This document shows positions 1-12,484 of a stretch of DNA of 64,000 nucleotides, one piece after another. The number at the start of each line of letters is the position of its first letter. Positions within the stretch are counted from its first letter, which is position 1. The notes below the pieces were generated by a model, which did no database searches, was not told where the DNA came from, and saw only the letters and a list, made by a program, of their open reading frames with translations. The translations under genes and the position numbers were made by a program. The DNA is from Phallus indusiatus (taxonomy: Eukaryota > Basidiomycota > Agaricomycetes > Phallales > Phallaceae). Location of the stretch: positions 1,240,001-1,304,000 of the forward strand of contig JAQFWX010000008.1 in assembly GCA_027605045.1 (NCBI GenBank), given 5' to 3'.

Positions 1-346
1 TCTTCTTGGTCTCCTCGTGGAGTATTTGGAGAATATTTGTGATTTTGATTGTCAGAGTCTTATAATCGTCTTGGTTTTGTTGCATTTGCTGATTTTTTAT
101 CAGCACCGTGACTCACGAGTCGAGATCCAATGACTCACTTGGACGGGCTTTAGTAGAACCTTGACTAGCTCCGCTGCACCCTTTAGATATGGGAATGGTA
201 GGAGACCCCCTACCGCACTAGCTAATTCAGCAGCCTGGAATGCGTTAGATATCCAGTCGGTTTCGTTCTGCATAACAGATACTGCGGTTGAAGCTGATGG
301 TTCATGTTCATTCTGAGGGATAGGAGGCCTCTTCTTCTTCAAAACC
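1..346 (-). CDS. Kinase-like protein, copy 1 (N-terminal exons only)
   Basis: Start of the kinase-like family gene; the rest lies left of the window. Exon 1 (346 down to 139) encodes an MVLKKKRPPIPQ start followed by a hydrophobic helix (AAELASAVGGLLPFP) typical of the N-terminal helical bundle of MLKL-like/NLR-associated fungal proteins. The exon ends in a GTGAGT donor at 138-133. In the other copies the next exon is entered through GCTGATAG. Here the corresponding bases read GCTGATAA (position 97 is T where block 3 has C, plus-strand view), so the acceptor AG is lost. This copy may therefore be defective or use another acceptor. Family assignment rests on pattern only. Confidence 0.55.
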
Positions 347-1815
347 ATACCTGGAGATGGACCGTGTGTATAGGGTAAATCGATCCGTGTTGTTATATTT
401 ATATGTGTCAGATGTGCGCTTGATCTATGCCTGTCAATGAGAAACTGCCTCTGGGAACCGCAGTAAACCAAAACTAGCTGCACCGCCGCATCACATGCGC
501 ATGTGCCCGCGAACTCGACCCCATTGACTGTACGAAGGAGCGGCGTGCAACGAAAGCAGTCAAGTTGGTAAAGACCTCAAGTGTTGTGTCGTTCTATAGC
601 ATATCCATTGGCAAACCGTCTACAATCTCAGACCGAGCGTACCACCGTATTCTTCATTTAAAGCTCGGTGGAAGCGCTGGAACAGCAACGTGTCATTTCT
701 CGGGCGCCAGAATCCATCTTACTTCAGTACCCATCGCAGCAGACCTGATACGTGCTAGCGATTTTTAGAGCCATCAGTCCTGTTCATCTAGCCTAGTCTG
801 GCTCTCAGCACCATAACGTCCTGAACCTTTTTATCATTCTAACTTTTCCTCACCATCAACCTGATGCGTCAACTTCACCATCGCTCGTAGTATCCGACTC
901 CTGAGTCCTCGAATTGACCGTAGACACAATCGGCGTACTCAAGTCAAGCGGATTCCCTGCTGAGGCCGTATTTATCAAGAGATAGTGGCAGTGTGGATGA
1001 GTCAATCAGTCAACAACACTGCCGTCCCCAATCGCGATATGGCTAATCTGGCAATTTGCTGTGTCTAGGTGAGTTTTGAACGCTATAGCTACTCTTACTA
1101 CCTTTCCTTACAAGGAAATCCTCACAAACCCGCGCATATAATCGTCTCCGACTGGTTCATATCGCATTCGTGTTCAGTACTTCGCCGTTTCGCAAGTTTG
1201 GTCAGTGCGTTTGCCTCGCCAATTCCATCGTGTCCCGTTCTTCTCACCTAATCTTCCTACGCAATTCCTGTTTCGTTTCAGCTGTTTTTCATTGGTATCA
1301 TCGTCAGTCTGCTATTAATCTCCATTGGTCGTTGTCTGGTTTTTTGTAGGCCTTACCGTCGGTCTTTGTTGTATTGGGTACCCGTTCGGGTTCGTTCCAT
1401 GAACGACAACCCCGTAACACCAAGTCGCCAGATTCCTTACACTTCGTTCTTCACCATCCGGCATCATTTTTGAAAGAATAGAAACTGACCTAGATTCGCC
1501 TTCAGTGCTCGAATGTTTCTTAGCAGGATTCAAGGATTCAAGATACTAGAGCATTCAAAATTATGCTTTGCGTTCCCGTCCGATCCAACTACAAGATTTG
1601 TGAAATGTTTTTGTATGTACTGGCTTTGCGAAGACGTTCCCAGTTCCTCGGTGCCAACCTTTGTTTCGATACCCACAAATTAGTCTATCCGTCTCTTTCT
1701 TCTGCCTTTTCGCCTTCTTTCTTATAACTAACAAAGTCTCTTAGTCATCTATCTGACTACTGAGAGAGGTGACGCGTGTAATAATACGATGGACAGTAAT
1801 ATATTATTATATAAA
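347..1815. other. Unrecognised spacer upstream of kinase copy 1
   Basis: No gene recognised. The stretch 440-1140 is nearly the same as 34440-35080. Parts (500-720) are weakly related to 10700-10870 and 20100-20370 in blocks 2 and 3. A T-rich low-complexity tract follows at about 1260-1400. Short ORFs on both strands are not conserved in frame between blocks. Confidence 0.5.
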
Positions 1816-3922
1816 TTAGGTCTTTCTACTAGTCTTCTTCTTACCCTTCACATTACTCTCGCTCTCGCAAATCTTTAGCGATCCACCAGCTGCCTCCTGC
1901 AACACTTCACCGTCATTCCCAGCAGCAGCTGTGGATATCTTCTCCTTCACGTCCAAATAAACCATCAAATCCCGCACCTGTTCACCAACTCTCATCTCAG
2001 TCTTCTTCCTCTCCACCTCAGCCATCTCTGCATTCTGCTTCACCTTCTCCCAATTCTTCATCGACCCCTGACTAATAGCTCTCTCTTCCTTCAACTTCCT
2101 CTCCAACGTTCTCGCAACCTCCATAAACTTCTCACATCACTTCTCGATCTTCGTTTTCTCGCGCTACCATCTTACAACCTGTTCTTCCTCTTCCTCCTTC
2201 AGCCGATTGATCTCATCCCCTGTCAAACTCCTTTTGAGTTATCAACTCCTTCTCAAGTACATTAATCTGATTCTGCGCGGACATGAGCATATTGTCGAAA
2301 TGGCTCTTTTGCTGGTCATAATCCCACTGAGGATCCAACTGCGACGTAAGCAGATACGAATATTCGATTCCAATCGCTTCCATCTTCTCCATATGCATCG
2401 AACCAATAGATGTGGGACTTAACCTCAATCCATCCGCATCACTCCCGATCGTGTTTGTCGCGGCAGAAACAGAAGGCAACTCGACAAGTTTTCCATCCGT
2501 CTTATTCTGAATCAATCGATGCACATATGTACGCTGTGTTTCAAGCTCGAGAGAGTACAGATGCATCGTTAGCTCGTCGGTGCGCGTGCGCGTGGGCTGG
2601 ACCGTCTCATCCACAGCCCATGTTCCCGCATATTAGACAAATCCAGAGATTAGACGTCGAAGAACAATTAAAGCAGACGGATAGAGAATATCTGTTTTGC
2701 GAGTCGGCACACTGGACATCTATAAATCAATATAGAAATTAACTCAGCAAATCGAAGAAAGGGAGATAGCGATAAAACATGCGTGAACTGCTCTCTTCCC
2801 ACTTAGTTAAATACATACAATGAAAAGTATGCGAACACGATACCCGTAATGGACGTGTCTATCAGTTCAAGACAAACTGGATAACTGAGGAGCTCATGTA
2901 AATTACTCTGAGCAGTAGCAAGATGGGATTAGCGAGAGATATGGCATCATTTGATTCAATTTCGATGGATTTCATGTACGCGATATATCTTATTGGGCTT
3001 TGAAAGAGCATATAAGTATTCTGAGCTCATTAAACTGAGTTGTTTATGTATGGACACACGTACCTCTAACGTTGAACGGACCACCATTGTATTCTTGTGA
3101 AAAAGCACGGCGTCGACCCTAGATCTGAACTTTAGCGACACTAGTGAGCGATTTGGCGACGAATCGCTAAACACGGGACAAATCATTAATTATAAGAAAA
3201 TAGAGTTGAATGAATTGTGAATCACCGAATCATGCTCAAACGCGCCACACTTTCCAAAGCAGGTGCAAGAAAAGTCATAAAATCAACAGGAGTCATATAT
3301 GACGGCACGGCAAGAACAGCAAGAATTGTTCCATCGTTTAAATCTTCCACTTTGACGACGGCATCCCATTTCAGTGGGATTTCGAATTCATTTGTAAGAG
3401 TTCTCTCCGGCCATGATCGTTTGCCAAAGTCGGAATATTTTGATTATAAGTGTGTGTACAACACCTTCGGGTCAGAATATGCTTCCTTGTAGGAGGATGT
3501 AAATTTTGGAGGGTTTGTGGTCCGGATTTATCTGCGTTCCTTACAACAGATTTTATTCTTCTCTATAGATAATAACTGAGAACCTTTAAGAATGAAGAAT
3601 AAAAGTTAATATTTTAGAAGCTTACGCTGAAGTTTAGAAACAGAAGCCTGAGTACTGTGTGCTCTCCTGTTCCATTCTTAAATCAGACTCCTCGATGCTA
3701 GGCTCAGGCTCTTCCGAATCTAGCCAATCGACAACAAAGCCTCCAATCGTTTGTCGTCTTTCCTTCGTTGTTGAGATTGGTATAATAATGAGTATGCGAG
3801 GATGTTTTTTCAAATAGATCTCTGGGCCAATAAGGACTCAGACCCGGACTCGGAGAAGTAGTATTATGTGTGTGGTGTACGTAGCCTTTGGTCAATCGGA
3901 AGCGAAGGCTATAATCGTTCAT
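1816..3922 (-). pseudogene. BRAP2/ETP1-like RING and ZnF-UBP protein, degenerate copy 1
   Basis: Remnant of a BRAP2/ETP1-type protein, known as a RING E3 ligase with a UBP-type zinc finger and a C-terminal coiled coil. The tail is clear: a long charged coiled coil (1816-2124 and 2213-2614) with motifs such as [17 protein letters not shown] and EAIGIEYSYLLTSQLD, ending in a lysine-rich KGKKKTSRKT. Upstream, the FRSRVDAVLFHKN stretch (about 3080-3140) matches the family's FRSRD..F..EYNGRPFN motif. The presumed N-terminus (MNDYSLRFRLTKG) starts at 3922. The coding sequence is broken into several frames, the RING region is largely lost, and stops separate the pieces, so it is called a pseudogene. 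Confidence 0.6.
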
Positions 3923-4739
3923 GACATCTTAGGAAGAAAACACGGATAAAAGAGAAAGTCCTGCTTGTATTTGTCGTTCAAGGTCGTTTGGGTGGTGTTA
4001 GTGAACGGATCGTCCTCGGTGGCGCAAAGGCGGTAGGCCGAAGTCACCATTCCCTGCACCGAGCAGGGTTCTGGACCGTCATACGGAATCAAAATTCTGG
4101 TCTGAGTGTCTGTGTTAGAATACTTGGGATGCCGAGAATCCGTTGACATTATCAATCAACCTGAAATTGTTTATTACCAAATGGTCAAACGATATACAAA
4201 GAAATGCCCGGTTATCTGACTCTTTGAAAGGAATTTTTATGAATTTTGTTCGAGGAATTTTGGAATATGCACATGTATGTTTCAAATTGTTGAAAGCTTA
4301 TCACTGGCGCGAGGCGTTATTGCGAGAAATAGGATCCTTGGACGAGCATCTCCAAGAAGGAATCATAATATAATGTCTTCTTGATTGAAACAGAAATTGT
4401 TGTCTCAACATCCCTCAAAGACAGATTGTAGCAAAGAATTGGACCGCCACCGTCAATCTAGAAAGAACACACTTCTTAAGCCTTCCGTAACATTTCATCC
4501 TCTTTCCATTGCTTCGTGTTATATGGCTTTTAATAAATTCGGTTTTGTATCTAACATTTCGTTCGATATTTTCTCACTGGTCAACACAATAATCATATCT
4601 CCGGTGCAGGGATTTGCCGCGTAAAGCGGCGCTAGTTAAGTAGTGAGTAGCAGAGAAACAGTTGATATGGCCAATGTATGGACATGTGTGAGCATGTGTG
4701 GGCATGTACGCATATGAACGCGTCCATTTGCCCTGTGAC

Positions 4740-5421
4740 TTTCTCCGCGTTCCACCAATCGTACCTATACCGTACTCCTTTTCCCCCTTATACAAGTCGA
4801 GTTCACGTTGAGACGAGAGCGTCATCGATTTTGCGAACCTTTGTTCGACCCGAGTTTGCTTGAATTCGCTGGACGCGGTTAAAAAAGATCCAATTGTGAG
4901 TTATGACTTTACAGGAAAGAGTCCACGTGGCTGTAAATGGCCTTTCACACCCCTATCGCTATTCTGTTTGGAGCGGGTGTTTGTTACAGGTGAAATCACG
5001 ACGGGAGTGAAATATATGAAAGAACCTACTTTTCTTGTTCCATATTTATGTCTCTCATTGATCTTGCATTTTAGGTCTCAGTTCCGCTCTTCAATCAAGA
5101 CTGTTTCCTTACCTTCTATTGGAACAAAGCGGTCATCAACACATCTGGATGCTCAACGTACCTGAATATTTTGGCGACTATCGTGGCGAGAGCAGTGAAG
5201 ATCTCGCCGCGCATTTGGGAACAAGCATTACCGCAAAAGTATGTAATTTGAATACCACGCTGACTATATCCTTGATTCCTAATGTCCTTGATAAGTTATA
5301 GGTCGCGTTCAATGAGCCAGCTAGTAGAAGTTTTTTCTCCAAAGCTGATTATAATCCGATGGGACCTAGTGCCGTCCTTGAATTTTCTCCTGCTGTATCT
5401 TAATACGATACGAAGTATTGA
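4740..5421 (+). pseudogene. ARP9-like actin-related protein, C-terminal half, copy 1
   Basis: ARP9 is a nuclear actin-related subunit of SWI/SNF and RSC-type chromatin remodellers. This copy lacks the N-terminal half: sequence matching the upstream region of the gene jumps at about 4800 into the middle motif RHRFCEPLFDPSLL, read here in shifted frames. Downstream are remnants of VPEYFGDYRGE, a shifted FNEPASR and GPSAVLEFSPA, then a stop at 5419-5421. Block 5 ends the same way. Several frames are needed and internal stops are present, so this is a pseudogene. Identification rests on the full set of motifs seen across blocks 3, 4 and 5. Confidence 0.6.
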
Positions 5422-7654
5422 ATGTATTGTGTCAAGCGGTGTGGTAGCTCATAGTAACAAATTGTATACCGATGATACAAGCCTTGGTGAACCGGTATGG
5501 ACCTATTTATATCGACGCGTCTCGTCGGATGCAGCAAGCTTCACGCGCTTTTCCCCAGCGTATGCTTGTCAAGACTCTCCTTGCATCGCCTGAAGAAGCC
5601 TGAATGCAAGTTGGAGCGACATTGCATCCAAAAAAATAAGTGTGACGCTTACTAGTAGGACTTGCCAGAGGTCGCCCAAGTTCTTCAGTCCAATATTCTA
5701 AAGGCGTAGATCAGCGTGGTTTCTCTCTGAAGCATATAATTACTCCACCAGCAAATAGTCCACAGACCGAACATACCATCATATTCCTCCATGTAAAGCT
5801 CAGAGGAGACGCTGACGGACTTGCAGGCGCCAGAATCCATATTCGTTCTCCATCAGACCTCTCCGTCATCATTGCATTCTCGCCCTCAGTTTTGCTGCTG
5901 CACTCGGGTATGGATCTTCCTAAATGTGCCGATCTTCAATCTTTTCAGCGCTTCAAACTCCCGTCGCGATCAACATGGTGGTATGTATGTATCCCTATTA
6001 TATCGATCGTTTGACATGCTCAAGCTACGAGACGGTGTCTCCATGACCTGCAGTTATCTTGCGACGGGACAGTACCTCTAGAACTGTCCAGTTTATCTTC
6101 ATGACCGCTGGGTTACATAGAAAGATTACGTCTTCTCGATCTGTTTGTCGAACTATCAAGCAACCCCCTCGAGCTCAGGATTGCCTAGTCATGTTGACGA
6201 GTAGCTTTGGCTTTGACTGCAATCGAACTCGCGAGCATTGAGCAGCCATATGGACACCACTCCAGGGCAAGAGCCAACCGGTGGGTTTACAGTGTCGCAG
6301 TACCTAGCCTGTTGATTGCGACCGATCTAGGCATTACCGTGTCGCTCATAAGTCCTTAATATTGTGTTTTAACAGCCTTCCCGTTGCGCTGTCGCATGAA
6401 ACCTTACCGGGCCTTACCACCGCCGTTTTGTTTTGGCATTGGATGATTCTCCTCCTTCGCGAGCGTCTCTCAAATCGCACGAATATATCTATCAGTTCAG
6501 AGGGCCTTATAGAGCTCCATCATTGCTGAACCAGCATCACAAATGGACGCGCACCGTCACAAGTCCGCGCATTCACTACTGGGCATGACGACCCTTTTGC
6601 AATGTTTCAGGTCGCATGACTGAACACCCTAATCACTTCAGTCGATGCTTGGCCTCCACCTCATTCCGATCTGAAGGCCGTTGGTGGAAAACGGGTTGTA
6701 CGGTGTACGAGGCACGAATTTCCCTTCCAGTGACTGATGGCAAGCCTACACTATCTACATTGCACAGTACATTCCTTTCTACGAAGAACGAGACATCAAC
6801 ATCTATGCAGTCACGGGAGAAGCTAGTAACGAATCCGACTCCAATGCTATCGCTTATATGTGTATACTTTCCTATGATTTCGGCTCCCTCGAGATTCTGT
6901 GCCCAACAATTTAAAGCCAAATTAATGCTGCCTCCTGCCATTGAACCGGTGCCAGACAAGGTGGGCAGAACTCAACTATCGGAACAACGGTGAACATTTA
7001 TGTATACGTACCACAGCTGCCAATCCGATCCCGAGATGCCTTTCAATACCCCAAACTGAATTGGCAAACTGAGTGGGCTGACGATGACGGCGCTGGGATT
7101 CTCGATTCAGATGTCGTTGAAGCCATAATGGGGCACTGCATATGCTTAACTAGTGCACACTTGTATCTTGGCAATGTGCGCAGAATAACATGGAGGATAG
7201 TGATTGAATCAGCTCGCAGGGGACTCTTATTATGTGTTTGCGCGGTTGTTGGCAATAACCGGATATTTCAGCTTCGTCAGATCAGATGCGAGACGAATTC
7301 AAGTGACCGTATGTACATATGTGTTTGAGAACGTGAATAGGTTCGTTTTTGATTATCACTGCAGCGCACGCATCTTAGGTATCAGGTGTCGGTCGACCTG
7401 AAGCTAGCTAATTGCCAGACTTTTCTGTGCTGGTTCAAGGTTCATGGCGACGGTCAACCGGTCTATGAAGATAAGCTTTTCTAAATAATGAATTGACAGG
7501 ATAAAACATACATTTATGTATCTAAATTACATGGAGAGATATTATGAGATGCGAGGAAAACACCAAATATTTGGGGAGAGAAACCAGAACTAGTCTTGAA
7601 TGTGACTGCAGTAATTGTAAACGCTCCGTAAAACCTGGTATTAGATGAAAAGCG
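5422..7654. other. Unrecognised conserved segment of block 1
   Basis: No named gene. About 5850-6600 matches 59888-60900 in block 5 (interrupted there by a solo LTR). About 6640-7450 matches stretches in every other block (15840-16800, 30380-31180, 37200-37880, 60920-61760). Reading frames such as VPFYEERGINIYTITGE and YYVFARLWAMTGYF in the later copies suggest an old plus-strand gene, but the copies are broken and the family was not recognised. Around 5745-5850 the sequence switches to material resembling the spacer at 650-720, so this block is chimeric. Confidence 0.45.
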
Positions 7655-10543
7655 TTACTCAGTCTCATGATCAGGAGGGTCGACTGGTCCACCCTCTGCT
7701 TTATCACTTTCTTCATCCACTGCTTCATCTTCTCCATCCCCTGCGGTATGGTAGGATTCATAGCTATCAGAATCTTGATCAGAATCTTGCGAAAAAGTGA
7801 GAAGTTGATGCATTAGTTACGACTCAAGTAGGCTCACCGTCGGATACATCACCTGGTTCAGGTTGAATAGGACATATTAACGGAAGACCTAAAATACGAG
7901 CAGCTTCATCGCTGTTTGGATCAATGCCCAACACAGCGTGAGCCTCCTGGATATACTCAAACCCTCCATAATCAATATTAAGCACACGGAGGGTTCGACG
8001 AATTTGAACCTTGAATGAATTTGAGTCAAAACCGAGGGTGTCCATATCAGAACAATATAGTCTCTCGGACCCCGAAGGATCAAGAGACCAGTATGTATCC
8101 AGCGTTTCATCGTGTACCGCTGGTTTCGAAATAAAGAAGTATAACTCTTTATACTCAAAAGTTCCAACCGAACACCTGAGCCTGGAAGGAATCTGGATGT
8201 GCCACGAGAATCCAGTAACTAGGGACCATATGTTTGATTAAATCATCCATACAATGACATGATAGTAGTGGAATTGGCATACCAACGCAAACATCATAAG
8301 GCTCGTGCATTCCATTGATTCTTGCAAGTAAGTAGCCAATTTGACTAACAAATGCACGAGCCAATCGTTCCCAGGAAGCATGATCCGAATATAAAACATC
8401 ACATTCAACCACCACTGTCTGGAGATCGTCGGTTGTCGAAATGCCTGTTGTATCTACAGGAATGCAAATCCTGAAAACATTCAAGTGATATTCAATGCCG
8501 CTACATGATGGAAAAGTGCTATACCTAAAATGTTCACCACAGTCTTTGATACCCAATTTTTTATGCAGTATTTTATCACGAACAATCCAGTCCAATGATG
8601 ATGGTTCTTCCCATGGAATAAACCCTAGCATGGCTGCATTCGAAGCGTCAAGTATATCGTTGTGTTCATCGGCTAATAAAATGTCACCGGTGTAGACAGA
8701 ATATGCTGGTGCGGAGATGTCCCTCCATATCAAGACACATATGGTACCATAGAGATCCCATGAGAAAGAGGGGTCCGGAGGAACATTCGACCTTGGGGAC
8801 GAACGCAGCATGCCTACTCTTTCTATAATCTTGGTCATCTCCTCTTCAGACAAAGCGTTAATGCGCACCCTCTGCCACTGAGTAGCAGGAACGGCTTGTA
8901 GAATATTCGGCGACCATTCCTAATTTTGAAGAATGAATTCACACTAATAATTTTTCATGCGTTTGAAGGATGAGAAAAATGAACTAACAAATACGACAAG
9001 CCCGCGTCCGTCTAGAACGTTCACATAAAAACAGGCAAGATATCCATCCTCACGGTCTTTGAAACCGATAAAATCGCGAGAGAATTGCAGATCCCTCCAA
9101 GATATAATGGCATGGTTAGATATACCCATTGCCACGTAGTCACAGCCATCCTGTAAGCAGAAGGTAAACGGTGAGATACAAACAATTGGCGGAATTGTGA
9201 TCGGTTCTCACACAAAAAGACGACCGCTGAGATGTATTTGAGGAAGAAATTTCATCAAATATTGTGACAGCTCACTGCATAGCGCAAATCTATGTACTGG
9301 CCTAATACATCGCTGAATCTTGGATTGAATTGTTCAAATGGAATACACCACGCTATATACATACATCATAAGTGTTGATTTCATTTCATGAAGTGACATA
9401 AACGAACGGTTGTGAAAGACAAGGCCAGGGCTTTCTTTAGACGTGATTATGCCGGATAGCTGCATCACATTTGGATGACTTGCACGAAGAATGAGCTACC
9501 GTTGATAATTATTTCACAAGAGACGAGTGGATTACCGATATCGCGAATACCATTCCTTTTCTTTTTCAAATTTCTGTTTATAGTATAAGAATATAGCGAA
9601 GAAGGGGCAGTATCTTTTTGTGTCACGTACGGAAATAGCATCCCGACCTTTGTAGACACGGACCATCCGTGTTTGACTCTCTTGCTTCCATCGGACTTCC
9701 CAGTGTTCAACTTGTCCATTCGAGATATTCTTTAGCACGTTTAGATCGCCCAATCTGATTTTTTCGAACTGGCCACTTTCAGGAGACTTCAGAACGCGAA
9801 CGAGCAATCCGACTTACATCAGAGTCCATCTCGTCGGTGTTGCTGCCTATATGGAAACGTATCACACCCCTGAGCTTGATATGGGACCAGAATGAAACCA
9901 AAATCTGTGTCAAATATATTCGTGCGCACCATAAGATTGATCCGACACTCGTCTATCTGACTTTGATATTGTGCCAGTGAATTTTTTTCACGGTCAGCTG
10001 CGAAATATCTCCGAAGGAGTTTCGATTTATATGGTTTATTGTATGACTGGAGATCATTCGAGATGTTTCGTAAGCATCTGTTAAAGTGGACTTAGACTGG
10101 TGAGTATCATATATGAGCAGAATTGCATACTGGTAAAATTCTTCACAACCTTTCTCAAAGCTGTTGAATGAGTCGGACGCGATGTCATGATTCTTCTTGG
10201 TCTCCTCATGAAGTATTTGGAGAACAATTGTGATTTTGATTGTCAGAGTCTTATAATCGTCTTGGTTTTGTTGCATTTGCTGATTCTCTATCAGCACCGT
10301 GACTCACGAGTTGAGATCCAATGACTGACTCACTTGGACGGGCTTTAATAGAACTTTGACCAGCTCCGCTGCACCTTTTAGATATGGGAATGGTAGGAGA
10401 CCCCCTACCGCACTAGCTAATTCAGCAGCCCGGAATGCGTTAGATACCCAGTCGGTTTCGTTCTGCATAACAGATACTGCGGTCGAAACTGATGGCTCGT
10501 GTTCATTCTGAGGGATAGGAGACCTTTTCTTCTGAAAATCCAT
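7655..10543 (-). CDS. Kinase-like protein with MLKL-like N-terminal region, copy 2
   Basis: Multi-exon member of an agaricomycete-expanded family. The start MDFQKKRSPIPQ is at 10543. Exon 1 holds the hydrophobic helix. A 46-nt intron (GTGAGT...GATAG) leads to ENQQMQQNQDDYKTL and a helical stretch, and a 53-nt intron to CLRNISNDLQSYNKPYKSKL. A kinase-like middle follows (IRLGDLNVL, VRVYKGRDA at about 9790-9640, then HPNVMQLSG at about 9478, corresponding to the kinase HPNV.QL.G motif). No HRD or DFG was found, so catalysis is doubtful. The C-terminus has YWSLDPSGSERL and a DSDQDSDS-rich acidic tail with the stop at 7655. The long exon 8155-8868 is open. Exact exon joins near 9830-9900 are uncertain. 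Function unknown; inferred intracellular. Confidence 0.6.
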
Positions 10544-12484
10544 AGCTGGAGATGGATCGTGAGTATGGAGTGAGTCGATTCGTATCGATTATTTATGTGT
10601 CAAACGTGCGCTTGTCCTATGTCTGTCAAGAAGCTTCATGCTTCCCGTACTGACTCTGGGAACGGCAGTAAATTCTGACCGAAAGTAACTGCACTGCATC
10701 AAATTAAATGTGCATGTGCCCGCGAACTGGACCGCATTTGATTTTCTAACCAAATGGTTAAAGGCTTCTTTGATACTGGATGTGTGGCTGTGAACACCGT
10801 AAGTACAAAGTGACGTGCAACGAGAGGGGTCCAGCTGATACAGACCTCGAGTGTCGTGTCATTCTGTAGCATATCCATTAGCAAACAGCTCACATTTCCA
10901 TGGATTCAAGTCCTGTTCATCATCCGTATCATTCCAGCCCTCGGCACCATACCCTAAACTCGCCAGTCCTCAACCTTTTCTTCATTTTAACTTCCTCACG
11001 ATCAACCTGACGCGTCAGCTTCAGCACCACTCGTAATATCCTCGAATTGACTGTAGAACCAAATAGGCATACTCGAGTCAAGCTGACGATTTCCTGCTGA
11101 AGCAATGTCGATGTCGCTCTATGAAAAGATAGCATCATTTAGGGAGGCACAGCAACAACCACTCATCATTTCATTTCCGTAACCGCTTGCACAGGTTTCA
11201 GGAGAGTCCCTGGAAATATAGGAATGGCAGATGCCCCTGTGAGGTTTGTTTGATGACTAGACTCCCGGGGTTACGAGGTCTTCTACTTGTGTATGAAGTT
11301 CTACACTGATTATAGGACAAATTAATCCATTCATATCGACGTTTTGTAAGCATCAAACGCCTTTCCTCAGGCTATGCCTGTCTCGAGGAGTTTTGTGCAT
11401 CGTCTCTAAGAAGGTGGAACGGCAGTCGGTGCTACACTGTGCTACACAGAAGTGGCTACATTGTGTTGAAACGCCCGCTTGCGCAGTCTTCCAGCCGCTT
11501 TCCGAGTCAATGCAAGATCCTCGTATTATGCAGTGTCCTGGGTCAGAACTATCTTTGGGCAATTATTCGTGATGAAGTTCGTGACCTCATCGACATCGCT
11601 CGGGTGAGATGGTTTTCAAGAAAACCTTCACGAACCCGCGCATACAATCGTTTCCAACAGTTTGATATCGTCTTCAGTATTTCGCCGTTTCGCAAGTTTA
11701 ACAGCCCATTTACCTCATTAACCACACCGCTTTCCTTTCTTCTCGCCTGGTCTTCCTGTGCAGTTCTCATTTCGTTTTGGTTGGTCTTCATTGGTCTCAT
11801 TTCCCATTCGTCTTTTTGTCGGGTTTTATTGGTATTTGTTGATCTTTCGTTGATCTCTCGTGTCTCTGGTCTCTGTTGGTCTTTCGTTGGTCTTTCATTG
11901 GTCCTCGTTCATGTTCGTTCCATGAACACTAGTAGCCTGTTGGAGTTTTTCTGACACCAGCTCGCCGGATTCATTTTCATCCCCAAGCGGTTTTTATCAA
12001 CTCTTTCTCGATTTCCATGAAGAAGAGTTATTCTATCGCTCCTCTTTTATCAGTACTGATTAACGACAGAAGATCTGTTGGGTAGGGTCACTTCATTTTT
12101 CACCATTGTCTGGCATCATTTCTGAAAGAATAGAAAATTAGTCTCCAGTGCTTGAAATTTCTTAGCAGGATCCAACAGTGTTTACAATTACGCTTTGCGT
12201 CCCCGGGCCCGTCCGATTCAACTACAAGATTCGTGAAATGTTTCTAAATGTACTTGCTTTGGGATGACGTTCCCAATTCCCCGGTATCAACTCCGAAAAC
12301 CAGTCTACCCGTCTCTGCACTGTCGCCTTCATTCCTTTAACTGACAAAGATCTCTTAGTCGTCTAACCCACTCGTAGAGAAAGAGGTGACGCGCGTAACA
12401 GTATAATAGAAAGTAATGTCAAACGATATGACCATAATCGTATGTTTGTTGATGATACACACTGTATTGTTGACAATATATAAA
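10544..12484. other. Unrecognised spacer of block 2
   Basis: No gene recognised. About 10600-10870 corresponds to 20000-20280 and 41000-41270. About 11290-11960 corresponds to 20800-21430 and 41760-42400. A degenerate TTGGTCTTTC-type simple repeat lies at 11800-11930. Open frames on both strands exist (for example 11439-11954 plus), but their reading frames differ between copies and carry no known motif. Confidence 0.45.

Larger units (their letters stand above)
347..10543. repeat. Duplicon block 1 of a tandem segmental duplication
   Basis: First unit between successive kinase-like start codons. It holds an unrecognised spacer (347-1815), a BRAP2-like pseudogene, the C-terminal half of an ARP9-like pseudogene, an unrecognised conserved stretch and a kinase-like gene. 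The same gene order and strands recur in blocks 2, 3 and 5. Long stretches match block 4: about 440-1140 corresponds to 34440-35080 with few differences. The sequence similarity is seen directly; tandem duplication is the inference. Confidence 0.85.

Noticed and set aside
6633..6959. Conserved minus-strand ORF repeated near 15749, 30273 and 60862
   Set aside because: A plus-strand reading over the same bases is at least as convincing; the frame could not be decided, so no gene was called.
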